Of a stretch of DNA of 12,110 bases, positions 1 through 6,283 are shown in pieces (positions within the stretch are counted from its first letter, which is position 1; each line of letters begins with the position of its first letter). The notes beneath the pieces were generated by a model, which saw nothing but the letters and a program-made list of their open reading frames with translations, ran no database searches and was not told the DNA's origin. The translations under genes were made by a program, and so were the position numbers. Source of the DNA: Actinomycetes bacterium (GTDB taxonomy: Bacteria; Actinomycetota; CALGFH01); NCBI GenBank assembly GCA_030152105.1, contig JASLIH010000124.1:1-12110 (forward strand). The letters are read 5' to 3'.

Positions 1-988
1 GGTGGAGAAGCTCCGCATGGTCAGCTCCGGCACCGAGGCCACCATGAGCGCGGCCCGCCTGGCCAGGGCGGCCACCGGCCGGGCCAAGCTGGTCAAGTTC
101 GCCGGCTGCTACCACGGCCACGCCGACGCCCTGCTGGCCGCGGCCGGCTCGGGCGTCGCCACCCTCGGCCTGCCCGACTCGCCGGGGGTGACGGCCGCTC
201 AGACGGCCGACACGATCGTGCTCCCCTACAACGACACCGGCGCCCTGGCCGCCGCCTTCGCCACCGCCGGGGACCAGATCGCCGCCGTGATGGTCGAGCC
301 GATCGCGGCCAACATGGGGGTGGTCCCGCCGACCCGGGCGTTCCTTGCCGCCCTGCGCGACGAGACCCGCCGCGCTCGGGCACTCTTAATCCTGGACGAG
401 GTGATGACCGGATTCCGGGTCCATCGCGGCGGCGCCACCGGGCTGTGGTCGCTCGAGCCCGACCTGCTCACGTTCGGCAAGGTGCTGGGCGGGGGACTGC
501 CGGCGGCCGCCTACGGAGGGCCGGCCGAGCTGCTGGGCCTGGTCGCCCCCGAGGGGCCCGTCTACCAGGCCGGCACCCTGTCCGGGAACCCGCTGGCCAC
601 CGCGGCCGGGCTGGCCACCCTGTCGCTGCTCGACGACGACGCCTACCGGCATCTGGACGGCCTGGCCGCCGGCCTGGCCGACGGGCTCCGGGGCGCCTTC
701 GAGGAGGCCGGCGCCCCGGCCCGGGTCCAGCGTGCCGGCAACCTGTTCAGCGTGTTCATGACCGGCGACGAGGTCGGCGACTACGAGGCCGCCAGGCGCC
801 AGGACACGGCCGCCTACGCCCGCTTCTTCCACGCCATGCTGGATCGGGGTGTCTACCTGCCGCCGAGCGCGTTCGAGGCCTGGTTCGTGTCGACCGTCCA
901 CACCGACGTCGAGGTGGACCGGATCCTGACCGCGGCCCGGGAGGCGGCCCGCCTGGCCTACGCCACCGCTCAGCCCTCGAACCGGTAG
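1..988 (+). CDS. hemL: Glutamate-1-semialdehyde 2,1-aminomutase, 5'-truncated by the window edge
   Basis: PLP-dependent aminomutase converting glutamate-1-semialdehyde to 5-aminolevulinate, the last step of the C5 route to haem and other tetrapyrroles; cytosolic. About 328 residues are visible, in the frame whose codons begin at base 2. The N-terminal ~105 residues lie outside, judged from the PLP lysine: visible residue 160 in [11 protein letters not shown] corresponds to Lys265 of the E. coli enzyme (known family numbering). Other hallmarks in order: [10 protein letters not shown] (8-17), CYHGHAD (36-42), the DEVMTGFR strand with the cofactor-binding Asp (132-139), [15 protein letters not shown] (185-199) and the C-terminal [19 protein letters not shown] block. 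The GTG at base 2 is an internal Val codon, not the start. The gene ends in TAG and overlaps the convergent murein hydrolase gene by 19 bp. The reading frame is intact and every family motif expected in this part is present, so it is very probably functional. Confidence 0.96.
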   Translation, partial: VEKLRMVSSGTEATMSAARLARAATGRAKLVKFAGCYHGHADALLAAAGSGVATLGLPDSPGVTAAQTADTIVLPYNDTGALAAAFATAGDQIAAVMVEPIAANMGVVPPTRAFLAALRDETRRARALLILDEVMTGFRVHRGGATGLWSLEPDLLTFGKVLGGGLPAAAYGGPAELLGLVAPEGPVYQAGTLSGNPLATAAGLATLSLLDDDAYRHLDGLAAGLADGLRGAFEEAGAPARVQRAGNLFSVFMTGDEVGDYEAARRQDTAAYARFFHAMLDRGVYLPPSAFEAWFVSTVHTDVEVDRILTAAREAARLAYATAQPSNR

Positions 989-2070
989 CCGACGTGGACG
1001 TGGCCCTGGTGGCCCTCGTCGGAGAAGTACGGGCGGCGGCCGATCGCGAACGGCGAGCCGATCTCCGACGGGCGCAGCGGGCCCTGGAGGCCGTCCAGCC
1101 ACACCACCAGGTCGTGGGCCGGCTTGCTGGAACGCGACACCGGCCGGCCGTCGACAACGTCGATGTCGACCGCCCGCCAGACGGTGTGGTTGGAGACCCG
1201 GGTGGTCCCCTTGACGAACCGGGAGTGGCCGGTGCGCAGGCAGCTGAGGCGGATCGTATGGCGGTCGGCGATCACTGCCAGGAGCGACTGGACGCGCAGG
1301 TCGAGCTTGCCCGAGGCCAGGTCGGCCCTGGGGTCGCAGCCGTGGCTGGTGGTGGTCGTGATCCGTTTGTTGGCGACCAGCGCCCGCACGAACGGGTCGC
1401 CTGCCGGGGCGACCGGCGGGGAGGTCGACGTGTAGCGGCCGGCCAGGGTCACCACCTCGTGCACGTACCAGCAGGCGTTGTTGTAACGCTTGACGGCCAC
1501 GTGCAGGGCTGCCGATCCGAGGACGTTGGGGCAGGGGTCCTGCCGGATCCGCTCGGGGCGGGCCAGGCCGTCGCTGCACAGCTTGCGGGCGGCCGCCGGG
1601 ACCGCGTGGGCTGGGTCGTACACCTGGGCGACCACGCCAGTGCCCCAGGTGTCCCAGGTGCTCGGCCGGCCGTTGCGGATGTTGAACTGCATCGGGCCGG
1701 CGCAGCAGCCGAAGCGGTTGACCCCGCTGCGAACCCCGGGGGCCGAGGAGCGGCCGTGGTCGGACTCGATCTTGCCGATGGCGGCCAGCACCTGCCAGGT
1801 GAGGCCTCGGCACTCGGTGGCCGCGTCGGCGTAGAAGCCGAGGTAGCGGCGGGGGATGTCGGAGAGAGCGAACGAGCTGGCGCCGCGCTGGCCGCCGGTC
1901 CTGGGTGCTGCCTTCTCCGGCTTGGTGCCAAGCGCCTTGGCGATCGAGCGCCCGAACGCCTTGGGCACGTCGGCCAGGGGGAAGCCGGGGGAGGCCCGGC
2001 TGCTGAGCACGGCCAGCGTCAGCAGCGCCACCAGCACCGCCCCGGCCCTGGTGCGGACCGTACGGTTCAC
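970..2070 (-). CDS. Secreted two-domain murein hydrolase: SLT-type lytic transglycosylase plus M15-like metallopeptidase domain
   Basis: A 366-residue exported wall enzyme. The start is GTG at 2070, overlapping the TGA of the upstream gene (GTGA) with GGAAGG just ahead; the frame is open further upstream but that stretch is the other gene. Residues 11-24 form a hydrophobic signal/anchor. Residues ~71-215 match a soluble-lytic-transglycosylase fold: candidate catalytic Glu102 in [11 protein letters not shown], the GPMQF motif (125-129) and RYNNACWY near 196-202. Residues ~256-366 carry [12 protein letters not shown] (S293, H295, D302) and GHVHVGY (H357, H359), the spacing of the zinc ligands SxHxxGxAxD and HxH in M15 D-Ala-D-Ala peptidases, except that W298 replaces the usual Gly. 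Glycan and peptide cleavage may thus be combined in one protein. As last gene of the operon with two membrane proteins it resembles VirB1/TcpG-type conjugation hydrolases. The SLT assignment is firm; the M15-like assignment rests on short motifs. Confidence 0.85.
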   Translation of the reverse strand: MNRTVRTRAGAVLVALLTLAVLSSRASPGFPLADVPKAFGRSIAKALGTKPEKAAPRTGGQRGASSFALSDIPRRYLGFYADAATECRGLTWQVLAAIGKIESDHGRSSAPGVRSGVNRFGCCAGPMQFNIRNGRPSTWDTWGTGVVAQVYDPAHAVPAAARKLCSDGLARPERIRQDPCPNVLGSAALHVAVKRYNNACWYVHEVVTLAGRYTSTSPPVAPAGDPFVRALVANKRITTTTSHGCDPRADLASGKLDLRVQSLLAVIADRHTIRLSCLRTGHSRFVKGTTRVSNHTVWRAVDIDVVDGRPVSRSSKPAHDLVVWLDGLQGPLRPSEIGSPFAIGRRPYFSDEGHQGHVHVGYRFEG

Positions 2071-2591
2071 GGCACCTTCCAGCCCGACGAGCTCTTGCGG
2101 ACGGTCACGTACTCGCTCGGCATCCTCGACCCGGCGCCCTCGGCCACCACCAGCACCTGGACCTCGCTGGCGTTGACCCTGCGCTGCTGGAGGGACTTCA
2201 CCTTGCCGACGGCGACCTTCTGTCGGGCCGCCCACCAGGCGGCGGCGGCCTCGGCGGCGGTCGCGGCCCGCTTGCCCCGCACCGGTGACGCGGCGGCCTG
2301 GCGGCCGACGGTGGCGGTCTTGGCCGCGCCGGACGCGTCGGCGGAGAGCCCGGCCGGCCGGAACATGGCCGCCGCCCGGCCGGGCGGGTCGGCCGAGTCG
2401 TACAGGTAGCCGACGCCGACGACAGCAATGACGGCCAGGGCGGCCGCGGCCAGCACCCGGCGGCCGATCGGGGTCGCGGCCAGGCGCATGGGCCAGGCCA
2501 GCAGCCAGGCGGCGGCGCGGGCGCCCTCGCCCCCTGGCGCCAGGACGACGGCCGGGCGGGACGAGCGGAAGACGGTCGACTCGGCGTTCAT
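2067..2591 (-). CDS. Single-pass membrane protein with small extracytoplasmic C-terminal domain; VirB8/TcpC-like architecture
   Basis: A 174-residue protein with an N-terminal cytosolic segment of ~42 residues, one clear transmembrane helix at ~45-64 (VLAAAALAVIAVVGVGYLY), a low-complexity Ala/Gly/Pro-rich linker to ~110, and a short alpha+beta-looking domain (~112-174) ending in the strand pattern [15 protein letters not shown]. This layout recalls VirB8/TcpC conjugation proteins and NTF2-like domains, but I see no diagnostic motif, so the family link is inference from architecture and neighbours. The start is ATG 2591, with GAGGAG nine bases upstream lying inside the end of the preceding gene (4-bp gap). 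The stop overlaps the hydrolase GTG by 4 bp. It is therefore translationally coupled on both sides and belongs to a three-protein envelope operon. At 174 residues it is short for VirB8, which usually has a larger periplasmic domain. Confidence 0.75.
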   Translation of the reverse strand: MNAESTVFRSSRPAVVLAPGGEGARAAAWLLAWPMRLAATPIGRRVLAAAALAVIAVVGVGYLYDSADPPGRAAAMFRPAGLSADASGAAKTATVGRQAAASPVRGKRAATAAEAAAAWWAARQKVAVGKVKSLQQRRVNASEVQVLVVAEGAGSRMPSEYVTVRKSSSGWKVP

Positions 2592-2595
2592 GCGA

Positions 2596-3858
2596 TCAGC
2601 TCCTCTGGGCGTTCGCGGCGGGGGCCGGGCCGCCGGGGGGAGGGGGCAGGCCCGGGCCCCGGCGCCGGCGGGTCAGCCAGCGCCCGATCAGGAAGGCGGC
2701 CAGCGCCGGCCAGGTCGACCCGGCCAGCAGCAGGCCCACGTACTCGTCGGAGGCGTGAAGGGTCTCGGCGGCCCGCACGACCACGAACGACAGCAGCGAC
2801 GCCCCGGCGAGCACGGCCACCGAGCCGAGCAGCGGGGCCAGCCAGAGGCGGACGAGGGCCCGGCGGTGCCGGCGGCCGGCCACGGCCAGCGGCAGCACGA
2901 ACAGCCCTGCCAGGCACAGCACGAACAGCAGGGTCTGGGCGCAGGCGGCGACCATCGCCAGCACGCCGAGACCGACCGCGAACGGCAGCACGTAGCCCAG
3001 CGCCGAGGTGGCGATGAACGCCCGCTCGGGCCCGCGGTGCCCGACGGCCCAGTCGTTGACCGCCGAGACGTTCTTGCGCAGCGCCTCGAGCACGTTGGCC
3101 TTCTTGCCCGGTGGGGCCTCGGCGAGCACGGTCGTGCCGGTCTGCATGCGGGACAGGGGGTGGGCCACGAACGACCGCCAGTACTGGGTCAGCAGCCGCC
3201 GCTGGGTCGGCTCGCCGTCGGCCTCGCTCCCCATGGTCCCGTCGGGCGCGACCCGCGTGACCACGGCCAGCATGGTGTTGGGGACCATCACGCCGGGTCG
3301 GGCGGCCAGCTCGACGGTGGTGTAGGGGCGGGTGAGCACCACCGTGACCACCACCAGCAGCAGGGCGGCGACCGTCAGGGTCCGCCAGGCCGGGCGGCGG
3401 ACCACCCCCCAGGCGATCAGGCCGAGCAGCGCCGCCTTGGTGGCGGCCTCGAGCAGCTGGGCGTTGGCGGCCCGGAAGCCCCCGAGGGACTCGGCCGCCC
3501 CCGCGCCCGCCAGGACGTCGAACAGGCTGAGGCGGAGCATGTCGCGCTGGCGCTCGATCGAGGACTTGGCCAGCCAGGCGGTGGCCCGCACGGCGGTGCG
3601 GGCGTAGGCGTTGAGGGCGCCGCGGCCCTGGACGTCGACCTGCTCGCGCTGGTAGTCCCAGGGGTCGGGGTCGGCCCCGGCGCCGGGCGTGCCCGGATTG
3701 GCCACCACGACGGTGGCCAGCAGGATGAACCCCACCGCGAGATAGCGGAAGAGCAGCGTGCGGAAGCGCACCTGGCCCCGGTCGAGGGGGGCGGCCTCCG
3801 GGATGCGAGTGGCGCCGTCCATCGACCCGACCCGGCTGCGCACGGCGGTCCTGTCCAC
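2596..3858 (-). CDS. Polytopic membrane protein, VirB6/TrbL-like in layout; first gene of the putative SOS operon
   Basis: A 420-residue integral membrane protein. Hydrophobic segments fall at about 35-53, 140-154, 160-176, 283-303, 306-327, 338-360 and 372-392. A long soluble loop (~177-280) lies between the third and fourth, and the tail is Arg- then Pro-rich (RRRRGPGLPPPP). An amphipathic, charged stretch at ~75-125 precedes the second helix. Seven or so helices, one large extracytoplasmic-type loop and the adjacent single-TM and transglycosylase genes fit a VirB6/TrbL/TcpH channel component, but sequence identity alone does not prove it. I chose GTG 3858 because GAAGGGGAAG sits just upstream; an in-frame TTG at 3900 would add 14 residues but lies inside the LexA operator. 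The stop is 4 bp from the next ATG. No Walker motifs occur here or nearby, so any motor must be encoded elsewhere or be absent. Confidence 0.78.
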   Translation of the reverse strand: MDRTAVRSRVGSMDGATRIPEAAPLDRGQVRFRTLLFRYLAVGFILLATVVVANPGTPGAGADPDPWDYQREQVDVQGRGALNAYARTAVRATAWLAKSSIERQRDMLRLSLFDVLAGAGAAESLGGFRAANAQLLEAATKAALLGLIAWGVVRRPAWRTLTVAALLLVVVTVVLTRPYTTVELAARPGVMVPNTMLAVVTRVAPDGTMGSEADGEPTQRRLLTQYWRSFVAHPLSRMQTGTTVLAEAPPGKKANVLEALRKNVSAVNDWAVGHRGPERAFIATSALGYVLPFAVGLGVLAMVAACAQTLLFVLCLAGLFVLPLAVAGRRHRRALVRLWLAPLLGSVAVLAGASLLSFVVVRAAETLHASDEYVGLLLAGSTWPALAAFLIGRWLTRRRRGPGLPPPPGGPAPAANAQRS

Positions 3859-3892
3859 GGCTTCCCCTTCGCGTGAACCTCTGCTAGCCGAG

Positions 3893-3908
3893 TCGAACAA
3901 ATGTTCGA
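3893..3908. promoter_or_regulatory. LexA/SOS box 1, perfect palindrome
   Basis: TCGAACAAATGTTCGA is an exact match to the TCGAAC-N4-GTTCGA operator bound by LexA in mycobacteria and other Gram-positive bacteria (established consensus). It lies 35 bp upstream of the GTG of the VirB6-like gene, in an AT-rich island within otherwise GC-rich DNA. No other gene start is near, so the controlled unit should be the minus-strand operon 3858-970. Confidence 0.85.
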
Positions 3909-3909
3909 A

Positions 3910-3925
3910 TCAAACATATGTTCGC
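3910..3925. promoter_or_regulatory. LexA/SOS box 2, near-perfect
   Basis: TCAAACATATGTTCGC differs from the TCGAAC-N4-GTTCGA consensus at two symmetry positions (third and last bases). It lies one base from box 1, with centres 17 bp apart, and overlaps the candidate -10 hexamer at 3918-3923. Tandem boxes suggest cooperative or tight repression. Confidence 0.7.
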
Positions 3926-3946
3926 TCCTTTTCCCCAGGTCGTCAA
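3918..3946 (-). promoter_or_regulatory. Candidate sigma-70-type promoter of the SOS operon
   Basis: On the minus strand TTGACG (3946-3941) is followed after 17 bp by GAACAT (3923-3918). The -35 matches consensus at five of six positions. The -10 is weaker and keeps only the A2 and T6 bases of TAnnnT. LexA box 2 covers the -10 and box 1 falls on the start-site region, the expected geometry for repression. The hexamers are an inference from sequence. Confidence 0.5.
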
Positions 3947-3954
3947 GTTGCGGA

Positions 3955-3992
3955 TATCCCCTCCGCTCCACTTCGGTGGAGCGGAGGGGATA
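3955..3992 (-). terminator. Hairpin terminator after the transposase-like gene
   Basis: A perfect 17-bp inverted repeat (left arm TATCCCCTCCGCTCCAC, 3955-3971; right arm 3976-3992) closed by a TTCG tetraloop, an especially stable loop. It begins 11 bp past the stop codon at 4003. No T-tract follows on either strand, as is common for high-GC actinobacterial terminators. It would insulate the SOS operon from read-through. Confidence 0.75.
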
Positions 3993-4002
3993 GGGCGGCT
4001 GG

Positions 4003-4917
4003 CTAGCTGCCGACGACCCGGCGGTAGGGCACGGGGGGCGTGACCACCGCCTCCTCGAGGAGGCGGTAGAAGAGCAGACCGCGGTGGGTCGAGGCGCGCC
4101 GGTTGAACCGGAAGGTGAACTCGTCCAGGTACCAGTCGAGCTGGGCCGGCGAGGTCGCGCCCTGGTGGGTGCCGCGCAGCCAGCCGGCCAGGGCCCGCTC
4201 GACCGCCGGCAGGTGGGTCAGGACCGGCGCCCGCTCGGTCGGGAAGCCCAGCTCGGCCAGCGGCCACCACCGGTCCAGCCGGACGGCCCTGATCAGGGTG
4301 CCCGGCTCCACCACCCGGCCTACGAACGCGGCCAGGCCGCCGGCGGCCGGCGACGGCAGGCGTTGCATGCGCACCCGCCCCGGCGTCTCCCCCCGGTCCT
4401 CGAGCGCGATGGCCGCCACCACCCGGCCCGGGGTACCGCCCGGGTCGGGCCTGCCGAGGGCGGCCAGGGTGCCGAGCTCGACCCGGCCCTCGAGGCGGGG
4501 CCGGCCCGAGCGGACCATGGCCCGGCGGAAGCGGTGCAGCATCGTCCAGGCCGTCTCGTAGCTGCCGAGGTCCAGCGCGCGGGCAAGCTGGCGGGCCGAC
4601 ACCCCCTGCTCGGCCGTCGCCACCAGCCAGGCCGCAGCGAACCAGGTGCGCAGCGGCGTGCGTGTCCCCTGGAACAGGGTCCCGGCGGTGACGGTGGTCT
4701 GGTGCCCGCAGGCCCGGCAGACCAGGCGCTGGCGCGATCCCCGCCACGGCGGCCGGTCCTGGCCGCAGTCAGGGCAGAGGAACCCGTGGGGCCAGCTGAG
4801 GCGCTCGAGATAGCCGAGACAGGCGGCCTCGTCGGGGAAGAAGGTGAGGAACTGGTCCCAGTCCGCCGGGTAGTCGCGCCCCGCGACCGGCCGGTCAGGG
4901 GTCGCCAGGGGGTCCAC
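4003..4917 (-). CDS. IS1595-family transposase-like protein, catalytic motif apparently degenerate
   Basis: A 304-residue protein from GTG 4917. Residues 48-70 form a CxxC...CxxC zinc ribbon (C48, C51, C67, C70), as at the N terminus of IS1595 transposases. A helix-turn-helix-like segment follows at ~103-135 (QGVSARQLARALDLGSYETAWTMLHRFR), and the C terminus keeps the family block GTHQG...YLDEFTFRFNRR...LFYRLL (249-287). The expected first catalytic motif (VEVDET type) reads EGRVELGTL (143-151), with Gly149 where the Asp should be. The usual TDGW is RLDRW (D215 may remain), and the usual PRVHRV is PAVERAL (Glu240 for His). The frame is otherwise uninterrupted, which suggests a domesticated or inactive copy rather than fresh decay. 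I found no convincing terminal inverted repeats. It follows the membrane-protein gene by 8 bp; a CTG at 4929 overlapping that stop is an alternative start. Confidence 0.85.
   Translation of the reverse strand: MDPLATPDRPVAGRDYPADWDQFLTFFPDEAACLGYLERLSWPHGFLCPDCGQDRPPWRGSRQRLVCRACGHQTTVTAGTLFQGTRTPLRTWFAAAWLVATAEQGVSARQLARALDLGSYETAWTMLHRFRRAMVRSGRPRLEGRVELGTLAALGRPDPGGTPGRVVAAIALEDRGETPGRVRMQRLPSPAAGGLAAFVGRVVEPGTLIRAVRLDRWWPLAELGFPTERAPVLTHLPAVERALAGWLRGTHQGATSPAQLDWYLDEFTFRFNRRASTHRGLLFYRLLEEAVVTPPVPYRRVVGS
4046..4067. repeat. Perfect 22-bp palindrome inside the transposase-like gene
   Basis: The half-site ACCGCCTCCTC (4046-4056) is followed directly by its exact reverse complement (4057-4067), with no spacer. 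It lies in the last ~25 codons, over the conserved LLEEAV segment. It may be a coincidence of codon choice. Confidence 0.5.
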
Positions 4918-4925
4918 GGTCGTGC

Positions 4926-5375
4926 TCAGTCGCCGGCCAGCAGCTCGGACCGCCGGGGCCACGTCCAGGCGAACAGGCCGACCGTCCCGGCGCCGGTGGC
5001 AAGGTTGCGCAGCAGCTCGACCAGTCCCCGCTGGCTGGCGAACCAGACGCCGTGCTGGAGGTTGTAGAGCACGTCCATGGCCAGCAGGAACCCGCCGGCC
5101 CCGCCGGCCGCCAGCAGCCACAGCAGGGCTGTGGCCCGCCGTCCGGCCAGGGCCCGGGCCGCCGCGACGAGACAGAAGGCCAGCCAGGCGTCGGCGAGGG
5201 CGAAGGCGGCCTGGAACTCGTAGTAGGCGGGCCGGGTGTCGGAGGCCAGCAGGGTCCGGTCGAGGAGCCAGCCCGCCCAGTAGAGGACCAGCAGCACCGC
5301 GCCGGTCAGCAGCGCACCGATCACGCGCCGCCGGCCCCGCTCGGTGACCTCGGTCGTGTGGGCCGCCAGCACCAT
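4926..5375 (-). CDS. Four-TM integral membrane protein of unknown function
   Basis: A 149-residue protein I do not recognise. It has a basic N terminus (TERGRRR, 11-17) and four hydrophobic segments at ~18-38, 52-76, 81-104 and 120-139, with a short conserved-looking stretch LYNLQHGVWFASQRG (103-117) between the last two. It ends in a polar RRSELLAGD tail. There are no Cys pairs, no enzymatic motif and no cleavable signal peptide. I chose ATG 5375 because AGGAGG lies ten bases upstream; an in-frame GTG at 5450 would add 25 Pro/Gly-rich residues and lacks a better ribosome site. The gene is followed after 8 bp by the transposase-like gene and probably shares its mRNA, which is unusual for a mobile-element gene. 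It could be a passenger of the element or simply a resident gene behind which the element inserted. Confidence 0.7.
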   Translation of the reverse strand: MVLAAHTTEVTERGRRRVIGALLTGAVLLVLYWAGWLLDRTLLASDTRPAYYEFQAAFALADAWLAFCLVAAARALAGRRATALLWLLAAGGAGGFLLAMDVLYNLQHGVWFASQRGLVELLRNLATGAGTVGLFAWTWPRRSELLAGD

Positions 5376-5392
5376 CGAGCCATGTCCTCCTG

Positions 5393-5422
5393 GTCCGGGT
5401 GGCGGCCGAGCGGCCGCCGGAC
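5393..5422 (-). terminator. GC-rich hairpin between lepB and the membrane-protein gene
   Basis: GGCGGCC (5401-5407), loop GAGC, GGCCGCC (5412-5418), extended by GTCC (5393-5396) pairing with GGAC (5419-5422) across a 4-nt bulge. It lies ~70 nt downstream of the lepB stop and just ahead of the ribosome site of the next gene. It may terminate lepB transcripts or structure the leader of the membrane-protein mRNA. There is no T-tract. Confidence 0.4.
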
Positions 5423-5489
5423 ACAGGTAATCTTGCTCCATTGTCCCCACAGAAACGAAAGCCGCGGGTCGAGGCGGCGCCGAGGGTGG

Positions 5490-6131
5490 CTAGAGGCCGC
5501 CGGTGTGGGGGGGCGGCCAGACGGTGAGCACGGCCCGGCCCACCAGGGCCGAGCGCTCCACCTGGCCGAACACACGGGAGTCGGCCGAGTCCTCGCGGTT
5601 GTCACCCATGACCCAGAAGTGGTCCGGCTTGACCCGTACCTTCTTGAACTCCGAGGTGAAGGTGTTGGGGCGCAGGTACGGCTCGTCAACCCTGACGCCA
5701 TTGCGCCACAGGTAGCCGTCTCGTCCCTCCATCACGTCGCCGGGCAGCCCGACCACCCGCTTGATCAGGTCCTCGCTGCCTGGCGGGGTGCCGCCAAGCC
5801 CCTGGGCGACGGCCCGCCGCACCCAGGAGACGGGGCCCCGGCTCGGCGCCTGGTCGACCCCGGTCGGCCGCAGGAACACCACCACCTGGCCGTGGTGCGG
5901 GTCGCCGACGCGGTAGGCGAGCCGGTTGACGACCACGCGGTCGCCGACGTCGAGGGTCGGCTCCATCGAGCGGGAGGGGATGAAGAACGCCTGGATCAGG
6001 AACCCCTTGACCAGGACCGTGAGGATGAGGGCGGCGACCAGCAGGAACGGCAGCTCGGCGAAGAAGCGGCGGCGGGTGCGCCGAGAGGCCGCGCGGCGGG
6101 TCGCGGCACGGCGGCCGTGGATGCGCTGCAC
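5490..6131 (-). CDS. lepB: Type I signal peptidase
   Basis: Membrane-bound serine protease that removes signal peptides from exported proteins on the outer face of the membrane. From GTG 6131 it has 213 residues: an Arg-rich cytosolic N terminus (1-22), one TM helix (~25-47), then the family boxes. Catalytic Ser55 is in FIPSRSMEPTL, box C is GDRVVVNR (63-70), and catalytic Lys124 is in DLIKRVVGLPGD. Box E is FWVMGDNREDSADSR (172-186), with GDN and DSR. Both members of the Ser/Lys dyad are present and the length is normal for a Gram-positive one-TM enzyme. The GTG has a poor ribosome site. A CTG at 6164, in frame, preceded by GGAGG seven bases away and overlapping the stop of a tiny leader ORF, would add 11 residues and may be the true start. 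The gene appears monocistronic, bounded by hairpins on both sides. Confidence 0.95.
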   Translation of the reverse strand: MQRIHGRRAATRRAASRRTRRRFFAELPFLLVAALILTVLVKGFLIQAFFIPSRSMEPTLDVGDRVVVNRLAYRVGDPHHGQVVVFLRPTGVDQAPSRGPVSWVRRAVAQGLGGTPPGSEDLIKRVVGLPGDVMEGRDGYLWRNGVRVDEPYLRPNTFTSEFKKVRVKPDHFWVMGDNREDSADSRVFGQVERSALVGRAVLTVWPPPHTGGL

Positions 6132-6160
6132 CCGGCTCGGCTGGACACGGACGGTCTGGG

Positions 6161-6196
6161 TCAGCGCCCGACCTCCGGGGCCCGGAGAGTTGACAT
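6161..6196 (-). CDS. Possible 11-residue leader peptide upstream of lepB
   Basis: ATG 6196 is preceded by GGAGG at five bases spacing and encodes MSTLRAPEVGR followed by TGA. That TGA overlaps a CTG in the lepB frame (CTGA, 6161-6164), which has its own GGAGG within the mini-ORF. The arrangement imitates translationally coupled gene pairs. It could be a coupling leader or a chance ORF; the residues show no attenuator-like codon run. Confidence 0.3.
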   Translation of the reverse strand: MSTLRAPEVGR

Positions 6197-6246
6197 GCCG
6201 CCTCCATCGGCCGGACAGGCCGTCTGCTTGATGCGGTCCATCAGGC

Positions 6247-6269
6247 TATCCCTATCGGCTGTAGGGATA
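6247..6269 (-). terminator. Hairpin terminator after the gabT-like gene
   Basis: TATCCCTA (6247-6254) and TAGGGATA (6262-6269) form an 8-bp perfect stem with a 7-nt loop, 15 bp beyond the TAA at 6284. A second, imperfect pairing (6270-6277 with 6290-6300) overlaps the end of the gene. There is no T-tract. It probably ends the 8877-6284 operon. Confidence 0.55.
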
Positions 6270-6283
6270 CCACCTCGTGGCCC

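Noticed and set aside
1632..1657. Near-direct repeat of CCCAGGTG at 1640-1660
   Set aside because: It encodes the TWDTWG stretch of the transglycosylase and needs no other explanation.
445..3876. Long plus-strand open frames across 445-2409 and 2428-3876
   Set aside because: Arg/Gly/Gln/His-rich low-complexity products without motifs, antisense to genes with clear domains: typical GC-rich shadow frames.
3859..3900. TTG 3900 as start of the VirB6-like gene
   Set aside because: It falls in LexA box 1, has no ribosome site, and GTG 3858 has GAAGGGGAAG directly upstream.
3417..3917. ATG 3917 with AAGGAG seven bases upstream opening a 166-residue minus-strand frame
   Set aside because: After ~25 codons the frame becomes Pro/Ser/Arg-rich shadow sequence of the VirB6-like gene, and the start lies inside LexA box 2, upstream of or at the predicted transcript start. 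A short leader peptide cannot be fully excluded.
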